From SOIA01 sp964348015 (GTDB lineage: Bacteria > Acidobacteriota > Aminicenantia > Aminicenantales > Aminicenantaceae), in the NCBI GenBank assembly GCA_964348015.1, contig CAYGBC010000013.1, positions 30,056-94,055 on the forward strand: a DNA stretch of 64,000 nucleotides, written 5' to 3'. Under the pieces are notes generated by a model, which worked only from the letters and a program-made list of their open reading frames with translations, was not told the DNA's origin and did not search any database. The translations under genes were made by a program, and so were the position numbers. Positions 33,768 to 44,232 of the stretch are shown piece by piece (within the stretch, counting starts at the first letter, position 1; each line of letters starts with the position of its first letter).

Positions 33768-36410
33768 GTGAGAATTAGCATCTCTAAAAACCACAGAGGT
33801 ATGAAGAAAAAAAGATTTCAACCCTCGATCGCTGCTCTGAGCTTGATTTTATTGGTTATTCTTTTTGTATCTTGTTCACGAAAGGGTGGAGTCGCGGATT
33901 TTCAGAGTTCATGGTTCAGGGCCTTTGACCGGCATTGGGTCGGTCCTGAATACTGGGCCAACCGTCTCCAGGACTGGCGTATCGCCAGCGGACGGCTGGA
34001 ATGCGTTGAAGGAGCAAGCCAAAAGCCCATGCGGACTGTGCATCTCCTGACACACAGGCTTGGAAAGGAAAACGGCCGCCTGAACATGAGCGTTCAGACT
34101 GGGCTGGTAGAAGAAACGGAGCAGGTTGCGCCGGATGCGAAAACAGGATTTTTGCTCGGAGCTGGCGGTGAGCTGGATTACAGAGCCGCAGCGTTGATTC
34201 ATCACAGCCATGGCCCTGGCGCCGGTCTTTTTGCGGGCATAGACGGCAGAGGAAGTCTTTTCGTGTACGATTTTGCTGAGGATCAGTTGCTCGCTGAGAA
34301 AAAGGGAAGCATCGCTTTGAAGATAGTGGAATTAGGGCTGATGGCCGTACATAATGGAGAAAAATACACGCTGACATTGACTGGATCTGATCCGGTGACG
34401 GGAGAAGAGTTCATCAGTTTAACACTCACCGGAATCGACGCCGACCGTCTGAGAGGGAACCTGGCACTGGTATCGCATCCGGGTGCGGGAGAAGGGGATC
34501 ACAGGTTCTGGTTCAGGCAGTGGAAAGTCTCGGGGGATAAGATCATTCATCATCCTGACCGCCTGTGTGGACCCGTGCTCAGTGCGCAGTACACATTAAG
34601 CCGAAACATTTTGAAGATGACTGCCCAGATGATGCCCATCGGAAAGGAGGATACACAAACCGCAGCCCTTGAGGTTCAGAAGGATGGGAACTGGGAAAAA
34701 TCCGCGGTCACACAAATCATTGTTCCTGGCTACACAGCGACGTTCCGAGTCGAAAACTGGGACGAGAGCCGGGATTGGCCTTACCGGGTCGTGTACAGGA
34801 TGAAATATGCGGATGGGACAGTCCAAGATCACTTTTACGCCGGGACAGTGCGCAGAGACCCTGTGGATAAGGATACGATCGTCGTGGCCGCTTTTACCGG
34901 AAATCATAACCTGGGCCGAGGATGGGGAGGTGCGGACAGCGGCCATTTTTCCTGGACCGGAAGCGTGTGGTTTCCGCATCGAGATCTGACCGGCCGTGTG
35001 GCCAAACACAGGCCGGATGTCTTGTTTTTCTCGGGCGATCAGGTGTATGAAGGAGCGAGTCCGACCCGGGCCCAAAAATCGCCGGTCGAAAAAGCTCGCC
35101 TTGATTATCTCTACAAGTGGTATCTCTGGTGCTGGGCGTTCCGGGATTTGGCAAGAGAAATCCCCTGCATCACCATTCCCGATGACCACGATGTCTACCA
35201 GGGGAACATCTGGGGCGCGGGCGGCCGCAAGACGGACCGGGATAACCAGGGTGGCTATGTGATGCCACCGGACTGGGTGAACATGGTCCAGCGCACTCAA
35301 GCCAGTAATCTTCCGGACCCTTTTGATCCAACTCCTATCGATCAGGGAATTACCGTGTACTACACAGATTTGAATTACGGACGGATCAACTTCGCGGTCG
35401 TCGAAGACCGCAAGTTTAAATCCGGGTGTGCCGGGCTTGTGCCTCCGACACGAAGCGGAAGGCCAGACCATGTCATCGATCCCGATTTTGACCCGAAGAC
35501 AGCCGATGTTCCGGGAGCAAAACTCCTCGGTGATCGACAGCTTGCGTTCCTCGAAGCTTGGTCTGCAGACTGGAGAAATACAGATATGAAAGTGGTGCTG
35601 ACTCAGACCGTGTTCGCGAATGCGGCGAGCCTTCATGGCGCCGGGAAGACAAGGCTTGTGGCCGATTATGATTCGAACGGATGGCCCCAATCAGGAAGAA
35701 ACAGAGCGTTGCGCAAGTTCCGGAAAGGTTTTGCGACTCATATTTCGGGGGATCAGCATCTTGCTTCGATCATCCATTACGGTGTTGACGACTGGAACGA
35801 CGCGGGATGGTCGTTCTGCGTGCCGTCGATCGCCAATTTCTACCCGAGAGCATGGCTTCCGTTAAACCCGGGAAGAAAACGTATGGAAGGGATGCCAGAC
35901 TACACGGGAGAATTCTTTGACGGATTGGGAAACCGGATTACCGTTTGGGCCGTTGCGAATCCAGGAGAGACGACGGGAAGGAAGCCTGCAGACCTTCATG
36001 ATAAAATGCCCGGTTATGGAATTATTAAGCTGAATAAGAAAGAGAGGACGATCACGTTTGAATGCTGGCCGCGGTATGCGGATCCCGATGATCCCGAAAC
36101 CGGCGGACAGTATCCAGGCTGGCCCAAGACTGTTGATGCGGAGGAAAATTACGGCCGCACACCTGTGGCCTTTCTTCCCACACTCGAAGTGAGCGGTCTG
36201 GTCGATCCTGTTGTCCAGGTCATCGAGGAGAAAAACGGGGAAATCGTATATACTTTACGGATCAAGGGAACATCTTTCCGCCCCAAGGTGTTCAAGCAGG
36301 GAACATATACAGTTAAGGTCGGTGAGCCGGGCACAGAGAGGATGAGAGTGCTGGAATGCTTGAAATCATCACCGCATGAAAAAGGCCAGACAGTCGAAGT
36401 GATATTTTGA
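33768..36410 (+). CDS. PhoD-like phosphatase/phosphodiesterase, exported
   Basis: This 880-residue protein has a lipoprotein-like signal (lipobox F-V-S-C), an N-terminal beta-sandwich of about 270 residues, a fibronectin-like segment, and a PhoD-type metallophosphatase core. Core motifs include LFFSGDQVYEG, IPDDHDVYQGN and ISGDQHLASI, which supply the metal ligands. PhoD enzymes cleave phosphomono- or diesters outside the cytoplasm. The GTG start has AGGAGA six bases upstream; an ATG at 33801 would give a shorter signal but has its Shine-Dalgarno too close. Its stop lies 11 bases before the first sulfatase, so it probably heads that operon. Confidence 0.85.
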   Translation: MRISISKNHRGMKKKRFQPSIAALSLILLVILFVSCSRKGGVADFQSSWFRAFDRHWVGPEYWANRLQDWRIASGRLECVEGASQKPMRTVHLLTHRLGKENGRLNMSVQTGLVEETEQVAPDAKTGFLLGAGGELDYRAAALIHHSHGPGAGLFAGIDGRGSLFVYDFAEDQLLAEKKGSIALKIVELGLMAVHNGEKYTLTLTGSDPVTGEEFISLTLTGIDADRLRGNLALVSHPGAGEGDHRFWFRQWKVSGDKIIHHPDRLCGPVLSAQYTLSRNILKMTAQMMPIGKEDTQTAALEVQKDGNWEKSAVTQIIVPGYTATFRVENWDESRDWPYRVVYRMKYADGTVQDHFYAGTVRRDPVDKDTIVVAAFTGNHNLGRGWGGADSGHFSWTGSVWFPHRDLTGRVAKHRPDVLFFSGDQVYEGASPTRAQKSPVEKARLDYLYKWYLWCWAFRDLAREIPCITIPDDHDVYQGNIWGAGGRKTDRDNQGGYVMPPDWVNMVQRTQASNLPDPFDPTPIDQGITVYYTDLNYGRINFAVVEDRKFKSGCAGLVPPTRSGRPDHVIDPDFDPKTADVPGAKLLGDRQLAFLEAWSADWRNTDMKVVLTQTVFANAASLHGAGKTRLVADYDSNGWPQSGRNRALRKFRKGFATHISGDQHLASIIHYGVDDWNDAGWSFCVPSIANFYPRAWLPLNPGRKRMEGMPDYTGEFFDGLGNRITVWAVANPGETTGRKPADLHDKMPGYGIIKLNKKERTITFECWPRYADPDDPETGGQYPGWPKTVDAEENYGRTPVAFLPTLEVSGLVDPVVQVIEEKNGEIVYTLRIKGTSFRPKVFKQGTYTVKVGEPGTERMRVLECLKSSPHEKGQTVEVIF

Positions 36411-36421
36411 AGGGAGAAAAC

Positions 36422-37930
36422 ATGGACTCACGAATCAATCGCAGAGAGTTTTTGAAAGCTGTAGGGATGGGAGCTGCAGCTCTGTCTGTGGCCCCATTTG
36501 AGTTTTGTGGTCGTGCATCTGGCTCGAAGCCCAATGTCATCTTCATCCTCGCCGATGACCTGGGATACGGTGAGCTGGGCTGCTACGGGCAGACGAAGAT
36601 CCGCACACCGAATATTGACCGGGCCGCTGCCGAAGGCATTAAGTTCACCCAGCATTACTCAGGAAGCCCGGTGTGCGCTCCCTCCCGCTGCGTCCTCCTG
36701 ACCGGAAAGCACACGGGTCATTCGTATATCCGGGATAATTCTGAGATGAGGGAGAGAGGCGAGGTCTGGAGGAATCCTCTCATGGAGGGACAGCGACCGC
36801 TGCCAGAAGGTACGTGGACTATCGGCAAGATGTTTCAGAAGGCAGGTTATATGACCGGTGCAATCGGCAAATGGGGATTGGGAGGGCCGAACAACTCAGG
36901 GGATCCGAACAATCAGGGGTTCGACCACTGGTACGGTTATCTCTGCCAGCGGAGGGCTCACAATTATTACCCGATCCATCTCTGGAGAAACCGGGAGATG
37001 CATATTTTGGCCTGGAACAAATATCTCTACCCTCATCAGAAGTTGCCTGAGGAGAGAGATCCCTCTAACAAAGAGTCTTATGCGGAGTATTCGGGCCAAC
37101 AGTACTCTATGGATTTGATGGCGGAAGAAGCCCTGTGGTTTATTAAGGAGAATAAAGACAGGCCCTTCTTTCTCTACCTTCCTTTTCCTGTGCCCCATGC
37201 AGCGATCCAGGTTCCGGAGGGTTCCCTCAAGGAATACGAAGGCGTTTTTCCGGAAACTCCTTATAAGGGGGACAAGGGATACCTGCCTCACCCTGCGCCC
37301 CGGGCCGGGTATGCGGCCATGATCACCCGAATGGACAGGGAGATCGGACGGATCATGGCTCTTCTCAAAGAACTCGGAATCGATGATAACACGCTCATTT
37401 TCTTTTCCAGCGACAACGGTCCGACATTCAACGGCGGCACGGACTCCGAGTTCTTCGAAAGTGCGGGGCCATTTCGCGGGCTCAAGACGATGCTCTACGA
37501 AGGAGGAATAAGAGTTCCATTAATCGCCCGCTGGCCGGGAAAGATTATGCCTGGAAGCGAGAGTGATCACATATCGGCTTTCTGGGATTTTCTCCCCACT
37601 TTTGCGGAGCTTTTGGGAAAAACACCGCCCGATGATACGGATGGCATCTCTCTTCTGCCCACTCTCATCGGCCAGCCCGATAAACAGGAGAAGCACGATT
37701 TCCTCTACTGGGAATACAGCGGAAGGCAGGCGGTTCGCCAGGGAGAGTGGAAAGCCTACCGGAAGAATGTGGACAGCAATATCGAGCTTTACAACCTCAA
37801 GGACGATGTCGCAGAACAGCATGATCTCGCTGAGAAGATGCCGGGGGTCGTTTCACAGATGAAGGAGATCATGCGGAGTGCCAGGACCGGATCAGAGATT
37901 TTTCCTCTGGTGAAGAAAAAGAAAAAATAA
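36422..37930 (+). CDS. Sulfatase, Cys-type, with twin-arginine signal
   Basis: This 502-residue enzyme opens with a Tat-like signal (NRREFLK followed by a hydrophobic run). The sulfatase motif C-A-P-S-R places Cys85 for conversion to formylglycine, and the metal site shows ADDLGYG and SSDNGPT. The TGKHTG motif follows the modification site as expected. It would remove sulfate esters from a glycan outside the cytoplasm. AAGGGAG precedes the ATG. It is followed after 30 bases by a second sulfatase and then by the maturase that would activate both. Confidence 0.93.
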   Translation: MDSRINRREFLKAVGMGAAALSVAPFEFCGRASGSKPNVIFILADDLGYGELGCYGQTKIRTPNIDRAAAEGIKFTQHYSGSPVCAPSRCVLLTGKHTGHSYIRDNSEMRERGEVWRNPLMEGQRPLPEGTWTIGKMFQKAGYMTGAIGKWGLGGPNNSGDPNNQGFDHWYGYLCQRRAHNYYPIHLWRNREMHILAWNKYLYPHQKLPEERDPSNKESYAEYSGQQYSMDLMAEEALWFIKENKDRPFFLYLPFPVPHAAIQVPEGSLKEYEGVFPETPYKGDKGYLPHPAPRAGYAAMITRMDREIGRIMALLKELGIDDNTLIFFSSDNGPTFNGGTDSEFFESAGPFRGLKTMLYEGGIRVPLIARWPGKIMPGSESDHISAFWDFLPTFAELLGKTPPDDTDGISLLPTLIGQPDKQEKHDFLYWEYSGRQAVRQGEWKAYRKNVDSNIELYNLKDDVAEQHDLAEKMPGVVSQMKEIMRSARTGSEIFPLVKKKKK

Positions 37931-37960
37931 ATTCATTCCAAAGTCAAGGAGATAGGGAGA

Positions 37961-39424
37961 GTGAAACGTCGCGTCTTTATAAAAAGAATGGGCCTGGGCG
38001 CAGCCGTGCTCGCGAGTTCCGGAGCTTTGTCCACGTGCGCACTGTTCTCAAAAAAGAAAAAGCTGAATTTCATCCTGATAGACATCGATGACCTCGGATG
38101 GAGGGATCTGAACTGTTACGGGAGTGAGTACTATGAAACTCCGAACGTAGACAGACTGGCTGCGCAGGGTATGAGATTTACCGATGCCTACGCCTCCTGC
38201 GCCGTGTGTTCACCCACACGCGCATCCATCATGACAGGGCGGTATCCGGCCCGGATAGGAGTCACGGACTGGATCCACCATCTGGATAAAAAAGGGAAGG
38301 ACGCCTTTGAGAAGAAAGAGAACCCCGTGGACTTCGTGGGCGGGAAGAAAAGACGGCTTCTCTGTCCGCCCAATCCCTACTGGATGGAACTGGACGAGGT
38401 CACGATCGCCGAAGTGCTGCAATCTGCAGGATACACGACCTGTCACATCGGGAAGTGGCATCTGGGTTATGAGCCCTGGTTTCCTGATAAACAGGGATTT
38501 GATATCAACATCGGCGGGGGGGAGATCGGGCAGCCGCCCACATACTTCGATCCGTACTACTTGAATGAACGGAGGCCGAGTATCCCGGCGCTCACAACGC
38601 GGAAGAGAGGGGAGTATCTTACGGACAGAGAAAGCGATGAATGTGTTGAGTTCCTCAAAAATCACCGGAATAAGCCATTTTTCCTTCATATGTGCCATTA
38701 TGCCGTGCACACGCCCCTCCAGGCGAAAAAAGAACTCATCGAAAAATATGAGGCCAAGAAAAAAACCAATCAGACAAATGCCGCATACGCGGCGATGATC
38801 GAGAGCATGGACCGGGCTGTTGGTAAAATGATGGGAGTGCTGGATGAGCTGGAGCTGAGCGAGCGGACTGTGATCATTTTTACCTCCGATAACGGTGGCC
38901 TTCAGGATTATGCGACGGATAATGCGCCTCTCAGGGCTGGAAAGGGATATCCGTATGAAGGGGGGATTCGCGTTCCGCTGATCGTCCGCTGGCCGGGAGT
39001 CGTTCAAGCCGGCGTCGAATGCGATGTGCCAGTCTCCAGCGTCGATTTTTTTCCGACTCTCTGTGAGATTTCCGGGCTCGACATTCCCGCTGACCGGGTC
39101 ATAGACGGCTTGAGCCTTGTGCCGCTGTGGAAGCAGGAGGGGCCGTTGAGGAGGGAATCCATATTCTGGCATTTTCCGCATTATCGGGGGGATGTTGTTC
39201 CTTACAGCATCATCCGCAAAGGAGACTGGAAGCTTATCAAGCGGTATGAGGGGAAGCCGTTCGAATTGTTTTATGTGAAAGAGGATTTGAGGGAAGAAGA
39301 CGAGCTCTCCGAACTGCTGCCTGTCAAAGTCAAGGAGCTTGACGCGGACCTGAGCGCCTGGATCAAAGACACGGGAGCGAAACTGCCGAGAAAGAATCCG
39401 GATTACGATCCCGAAGCAGAATAG
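37961..39424 (+). CDS. Sulfatase, Cys-type, exported
   Basis: This 487-residue sulfatase starts at GTG with a GGGAG site upstream. The signal has RRVFIK followed by a hydrophobic stretch ending in L-S-T-C, so a Tat-exported lipoprotein is possible. The modification motif is C-S-P-T-R with Cys83, followed by TGRYPARIG, and the metal site includes DIDDLGW and TSDNGG. It differs clearly from its neighbour, so the pair probably act on different sulfate positions of the same glycan. The specificity subfamily cannot be named without a database comparison. Confidence 0.93.
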   Translation: MKRRVFIKRMGLGAAVLASSGALSTCALFSKKKKLNFILIDIDDLGWRDLNCYGSEYYETPNVDRLAAQGMRFTDAYASCAVCSPTRASIMTGRYPARIGVTDWIHHLDKKGKDAFEKKENPVDFVGGKKRRLLCPPNPYWMELDEVTIAEVLQSAGYTTCHIGKWHLGYEPWFPDKQGFDINIGGGEIGQPPTYFDPYYLNERRPSIPALTTRKRGEYLTDRESDECVEFLKNHRNKPFFLHMCHYAVHTPLQAKKELIEKYEAKKKTNQTNAAYAAMIESMDRAVGKMMGVLDELELSERTVIIFTSDNGGLQDYATDNAPLRAGKGYPYEGGIRVPLIVRWPGVVQAGVECDVPVSSVDFFPTLCEISGLDIPADRVIDGLSLVPLWKQEGPLRRESIFWHFPHYRGDVVPYSIIRKGDWKLIKRYEGKPFELFYVKEDLREEDELSELLPVKVKELDADLSAWIKDTGAKLPRKNPDYDPEAE

Positions 39425-39449
39425 ACAATCCGCTCGGATTGTTCTATAA

Positions 39450-40730
39450 ATGAGATTCAGTTCGATGAATTCTCGAGAGAAAAACCTGAATTCAGTCCTG
39501 GTGAAACCTGCGGGACCAGACTGCAACATGGCCTGCGCCTACTGTTTTTATCTCGAGAAATCCGCGCTGTTTCCCGGTGCTAAATCTCGCCGCATGAACG
39601 AAGAAATCCTGCGGGAAATGATAAAGAAGGTCATGGGGCAGAGCCTGCAAGAAGTCTCATTCGGCTGGCAGGGAGGTGAGCCCACGTTGATGGGGCTGCC
39701 TTTTTTTGAAAAAGCCGTCGAGTTTCAGAAAGAGTACGGCCGCAATCAAGTTGTCGGAAACGGGCTTCAGACTAACGGGCTATTAATTGACAAACACTGG
39801 GCTGAGTTTTTCAAAGAGTACAAATTTTTAGTCGGCTTATCCATCGACGGACCAGAGCATGTCCATGACCATTATCGCCTGATGGGCAACGGCAAGGGCT
39901 CCTGGTCCAGGGTCGTCGAAAAAGCCAGGCTTCTTTTAGATGCAGGCGTTGAAGTCAATGCTCTGGCTGTAGTGAATGACTATTCGGTTCAGTATGCGGA
40001 GGAGATCTACGAATACCTGAAATCGATCGGGCTGAATTATATGCAGTTCATCCCCTGTGTAGAAACCGACCCCCGCTCTCCGGGCCAATCCGCGCCTTTT
40101 ACAGTTCCGGCTGAGAAATACGGTGAATTCCTCTGTGCGGTGTTTGATCTCTGGCTGGCTGATTTTGATGGTGATATGCCGTCGACTTCCATTCGTTTTT
40201 TTGATTCTGTGTTTTTTCACTATGCGGGGTTGCCTCCGCCGGAGTGCACGCTTCAGGAGGAGTGCGGCGTGTATGTCGTTGTGGAGCATAACGGGGACGT
40301 GTATTCCTGTGATTTTTTTGTCGAGCCAGAATGGAAGCTTGGAAATGTGATGAAGGACGACTTGAGGATCCTCCTCAATTCTGAAAAGCAGAGAGATTTT
40401 GGTCGAGCGAAAGCCACGCTTCCTAAAGAGTGCCAGGATTGTCATTGGCTGCGCTATTGCCGGGGAGGATGCACAAAAGATCGTCTCCACAACCCCCTCA
40501 ACAGGACATTGAATCATCTCTGCTCAAGCTTTAAGATTTTTTTTAAACACGCAAACGCGACCCTGGAAAAACTGGCAGAGGAATGGAAGCGTCGTCAGTA
40601 TCTCGACGGTTTGAACCGTACCGCAGATTTTGAGCCTAGTTCAAGGATCCGAAAAAAAATCGGACGGAATGATCCCTGTCCCTGCGGGAGCGGAGAAAAA
40701 TACAAGAAGTGTTGTGGAAGGGCCCTCTGA
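39450..40730 (+). CDS. Anaerobic sulfatase-maturating enzyme (radical SAM) with SEC-C tail
   Basis: This 426-residue radical SAM enzyme converts the active-site cysteine of sulfatases to formylglycine without oxygen. The radical cluster motif is C-x3-C-x2-C (Cys25, Cys29, Cys32). The SPASM/auxiliary cluster cysteines appear in LQEECGVY, VYSCDFF and CQDCHWLRYCRGGC. The last about 25 residues form a SEC-C zinc motif (RNDPCPCGSGEKYKKCC), an addition to the usual core of about 370 residues. No ribosome site is clear; a second ATG 15 bases on is an alternative start. It follows the two sulfatases it would mature. Confidence 0.93.
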   Translation: MRFSSMNSREKNLNSVLVKPAGPDCNMACAYCFYLEKSALFPGAKSRRMNEEILREMIKKVMGQSLQEVSFGWQGGEPTLMGLPFFEKAVEFQKEYGRNQVVGNGLQTNGLLIDKHWAEFFKEYKFLVGLSIDGPEHVHDHYRLMGNGKGSWSRVVEKARLLLDAGVEVNALAVVNDYSVQYAEEIYEYLKSIGLNYMQFIPCVETDPRSPGQSAPFTVPAEKYGEFLCAVFDLWLADFDGDMPSTSIRFFDSVFFHYAGLPPPECTLQEECGVYVVVEHNGDVYSCDFFVEPEWKLGNVMKDDLRILLNSEKQRDFGRAKATLPKECQDCHWLRYCRGGCTKDRLHNPLNRTLNHLCSSFKIFFKHANATLEKLAEEWKRRQYLDGLNRTADFEPSSRIRKKIGRNDPCPCGSGEKYKKCCGRAL

Positions 40731-40930
40731 CCTGCGGAGGAGATCCGCTATCTCGAGTTTGCGAGTCCATGCAGAAAAAAAGAGCTTTCCTTTTCAGATG
40801 TTCGGGGCAATGTAAAGAGGGTGTGGAGACCAAACCGGATAAAAATATTTATTGAAAAAAATCCTCATTCATGATTCATTTTGCAAGGATCAAATTCGAG
40901 GAATTGCACGAGTCGAAAGGAGGTTTTGCC

Positions 40931-43900
40931 ATGTTTCTGAAGCAATACAAGAGAATAACGTTATCTCTGCTCCTTCTTGTGATACTGATAAGCGGAATTC
41001 GTCATGGCGAGACGTTCGCGGAAGCAGCGAATGACTGGGAAAACCCAAGGATGATCGGGCTGAATAAAGAACCCGCCCACTGCACGTTGGTGCCGTATGC
41101 CGATAGGGACAAAGCCATAGAGGGGGTGCGAGCCGCATCGCGCTTTTATTTATCCCTCAACGGAGACTGGAAGTTTCATTGGGTTTCCAAACCTGCCGAA
41201 AGGCCGCAGGATTTCTTCAAGCCCGGGTATGATGTCAGCGGGTGGGATGACATTCCTGTTCCGAGTAACTGGCAGATGCACGGATACGGAAAACCAATCT
41301 ATCTCAACGTGCCCTATCCTTTCGAAAAAGATCCTCCACGAATCCAGAATGATTATAATCCGGTTGGCTCCTACAGGACTGAGTTTGAAACACCTGGGAA
41401 TTGGAGAGGACGACAGGTCTTCATCCATTTTGATGGGGTTGAATCTGCGTTTTATCTCTGGGTTAACGGAAAAAAGGTCGGTTATAGTCAAGGCAGCCGG
41501 GCTCCTGCGGAGTTCAACATTACAGATTATCTTCAGCCTGGCCGGAATATCCTGGCTGTAGAAGTTTATCGCTGGTCAGATGGTTCTTATCTGGAATGCC
41601 AGGATTTCTGGAGGCTCAGCGGAATCTTCCGCAATGTCTATCTCCTCTCCACTCCAGGACTCCACATCCGCGATTTCGAGGTCTACTGCGACCTGGATGA
41701 AGACTACAAGGACGCTGTGATGAAAATCACCGCCAGAATTCATAATTACTCAGATGAAGCCTGGAGGAATACCGAGGTGGAAGTCATCCTTCTGGATCCT
41801 GAGAACAAACCTGTTGGCTCCGAAATCTTGATGAAAGGGAACAGTATCTATATCTCCCCCGGGGCCGAGAGTATTTTGATGATGGAGGCGGATGTGGAGA
41901 ATCCTCTGAAATGGTCAGCGGAAAAACCCCACCTGTACACGATCCTGCTGAAACTGAAGAATGAAAAGGGCGAGATCATCGAGATGGAAAGCTGCAAATT
42001 CGGCTTCAGGGAAGTAGAGATCAAAGGAGGACAGCTTCTCCTCAACGGAGCTCCGATTTTGATTAAGGGAGTGAACCGCCACGAGCATGATCCTGATACC
42101 GGACATTATGTTTCCTTGGAATCCATGCGCAATGATATCATCCTGATGAAACGGTTCAACATCAACACAGTGCGCACGGCCCATTATCCGGACGATCCGC
42201 AGTGGTATGAGCTTTGTGATCGATTGGGTGTATACGTGATCGATGAGGCCAACATCGAATCTCATGGGATCGGGTACAAACCCGAAAATACTCTGGCCAA
42301 CAAGCCTGAATGGAAAAGGGCTCACATGGACCGGATCATCCGAATGGTGGAGCGTGATAAAAATCATCCCTCCGTTATCGTCTGGTCGATGGGGAATGAA
42401 GCCGGTAATGGAACGACATTCGAAGCGGCCAGCGAGTGGATTCACCGCCGGGATCCCTCGAGGCCGGTGCACTATGAGAGAGCTGGAAGGCGGTATCACA
42501 CGGACATCGTCTGCCCGATGTACTCCCGGATAGAATCGATCGTGAAATATGCCCAGGATGACCAGGAACGCCCGCTGATTATGTGTGAATACGCCCACGC
42601 AATGGGAAACGCAGTCGGCAACCTGAAGGAATACTGGGAGGCGATCGAAGAATACGACCATCTTCAAGGCGGAAGTATCTGGGATTGGGTTGATCAGGGA
42701 CTGCGCAAGACAACAAAGGACGGGAAGGAATACTGGGCTTACGGCGGGGATTTCGGGGATGATCCCAATGACGGCAACTTTTGCATTAACGGACTGGTTT
42801 TCCCAGACCGTCAGATTCCACCCAAACTATGGGAAGTGAAAAAAGTCTACCAGTCCGTCGATATACAGGAAGAGGATCTTTCCAAGGGTAAGATCAGAAT
42901 CCGGAATAAATACTTCTTCACCAACCTTGCAGAATTCGAGGCGGATTGGACCCTGTATGAGGACGGAAGAGCAATACAGAGAGGCGAGATCGAGAATCTG
43001 GATGTGGCTCCAGGCGAGAGTAAAGTTTTGACTCTCCCCGTCGAGCCTCCGGAACTTGTGCCCGGAGCCGAGTACTGGTTGAGGGTGTGTATCTTCCTCT
43101 CTCTCGACACAGCCTGGGCTCCGGACGCTCACGAGATAGCCTGGGAACAGTTGAAAATGCCTTATGATGTTCCGCCCAATCCGGAAATGGATATTACGAA
43201 CCTGTCTGAATTGAAACTCGGTGCCTCAGACGATATTTTGACCATTAGAGGAAAGGATTTTAGCGTCTCATTCAGCACGACCGAAGGGGCTATGATTTCT
43301 TTGATTTACCAGGAGATGTTTTTCATCGAAGAGGCTGAGGAAGGAGTCAACGGGCCGGTCTTGAATGCCTTCCGTGCTCCGACTGACAACAACAGGCGAG
43401 TGGCGCGTCAGTGGTATAGGGCCGGGCTCAATCAGTTGAAGCGTGAGGTCAAGGATTTCACGATCGAGACGGTGAATCCTGGAGTGATCCGTGTTTCGGT
43501 TCTGACCGAGAACAAGGGAACAGAAGACAGCGGATTTGAACACCGCTGTACCTACACAGTCCTCGGGAATGGCTGTATACAGATAGATAATCAAATCGAA
43601 ACCTTGGGAGAGCTGCCGATTCTGCCGAAACTCGGTGTGAAGATGAAGATTATCGGAGATTTCGAAAACTTCCAATGGTATGGAATGGGACCTCAGGAAA
43701 GCTATCCGGATAGAAAATACGGGGCATTTATTGGATTTCATCAAGGCAAAGTCTCTGAACAGTATGTTCCCTACGTGAGGCCTCAAGAGACAGGCAATAA
43801 GGAGGAAGTCCGCTGGGCATCCTTTACGGACAAATCAGGTGCAGGGCTTCTGGTCGTGGCCGATGGTGTCCTGGCGGTCACGGCGCTTCATATGACTGCT

Positions 43901-44176
43901 GAAGACCTTGACAAAGCGGAACACCTCCACGAGCTAATGCCGATAGATGATATCATTCTCTGTCTGGATTCCTGGCAGTATGGGCTGGGGAATGGGAGTT
44001 GCGGGCCAGGTGTGATCGATACATATGCCGCCTATCCCGAGTCGTTCGATTTCACTTACAGCTTGCGGCCGTATACACGCGGAATGGGGGAGACATTTGA
44101 AGTCGCTCGCCTCAAGATTCCGAGTATACTGAATCAGGATGAGGAGAATCCAAAGAAATCCGTTTTGAAGCATTGA
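40931..44176 (+). CDS. Beta-galactosidase-like glycoside hydrolase, GH2 (LacZ type), exported
   Basis: This 1081-residue protein has a signal peptide, then the five-domain LacZ layout: jelly-roll, immunoglobulin-like, TIM barrel, second immunoglobulin-like, and the beta-galactosidase small-chain domain. Glu490 in SMGNEAGNG is the predicted acid/base and Glu553 in MCEYAHAMGN the nucleophile. The substrate would be a beta-galactoside or a related glycan acting with the sulfatases upstream. AAAGGAGG seven bases before the chosen ATG decides the start; an upstream in-frame ATG would extend the protein in front of the signal peptide. Two hundred bases separate it from the maturase gene. Confidence 0.93.
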   Translation: MFLKQYKRITLSLLLLVILISGIRHGETFAEAANDWENPRMIGLNKEPAHCTLVPYADRDKAIEGVRAASRFYLSLNGDWKFHWVSKPAERPQDFFKPGYDVSGWDDIPVPSNWQMHGYGKPIYLNVPYPFEKDPPRIQNDYNPVGSYRTEFETPGNWRGRQVFIHFDGVESAFYLWVNGKKVGYSQGSRAPAEFNITDYLQPGRNILAVEVYRWSDGSYLECQDFWRLSGIFRNVYLLSTPGLHIRDFEVYCDLDEDYKDAVMKITARIHNYSDEAWRNTEVEVILLDPENKPVGSEILMKGNSIYISPGAESILMMEADVENPLKWSAEKPHLYTILLKLKNEKGEIIEMESCKFGFREVEIKGGQLLLNGAPILIKGVNRHEHDPDTGHYVSLESMRNDIILMKRFNINTVRTAHYPDDPQWYELCDRLGVYVIDEANIESHGIGYKPENTLANKPEWKRAHMDRIIRMVERDKNHPSVIVWSMGNEAGNGTTFEAASEWIHRRDPSRPVHYERAGRRYHTDIVCPMYSRIESIVKYAQDDQERPLIMCEYAHAMGNAVGNLKEYWEAIEEYDHLQGGSIWDWVDQGLRKTTKDGKEYWAYGGDFGDDPNDGNFCINGLVFPDRQIPPKLWEVKKVYQSVDIQEEDLSKGKIRIRNKYFFTNLAEFEADWTLYEDGRAIQRGEIENLDVAPGESKVLTLPVEPPELVPGAEYWLRVCIFLSLDTAWAPDAHEIAWEQLKMPYDVPPNPEMDITNLSELKLGASDDILTIRGKDFSVSFSTTEGAMISLIYQEMFFIEEAEEGVNGPVLNAFRAPTDNNRRVARQWYRAGLNQLKREVKDFTIETVNPGVIRVSVLTENKGTEDSGFEHRCTYTVLGNGCIQIDNQIETLGELPILPKLGVKMKIIGDFENFQWYGMGPQESYPDRKYGAFIGFHQGKVSEQYVPYVRPQETGNKEEVRWASFTDKSGAGLLVVADGVLAVTALHMTAEDLDKAEHLHELMPIDDIILCLDSWQYGLGNGSCGPGVIDTYAAYPESFDFTYSLRPYTRGMGETFEVARLKIPSILNQDEENPKKSVLKH

Positions 44177-44232
44177 GAGATATTCCGAAAGACCCAGAAT
44201 TCATGTGTTTATGTGACCGGAGTTAGAACGGA

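Noticed and set aside
33916..34377. Overlapping minus-strand frames opposite the PhoD-like gene
   Set aside because: Their open length follows from the high third-position GC of the real gene; none has a start signal or known domain.
38210..39529. Long minus-strand open frame opposite the second sulfatase
   Set aside because: It shadows a gene with clear sulfatase motifs and has no family features or ribosome site.
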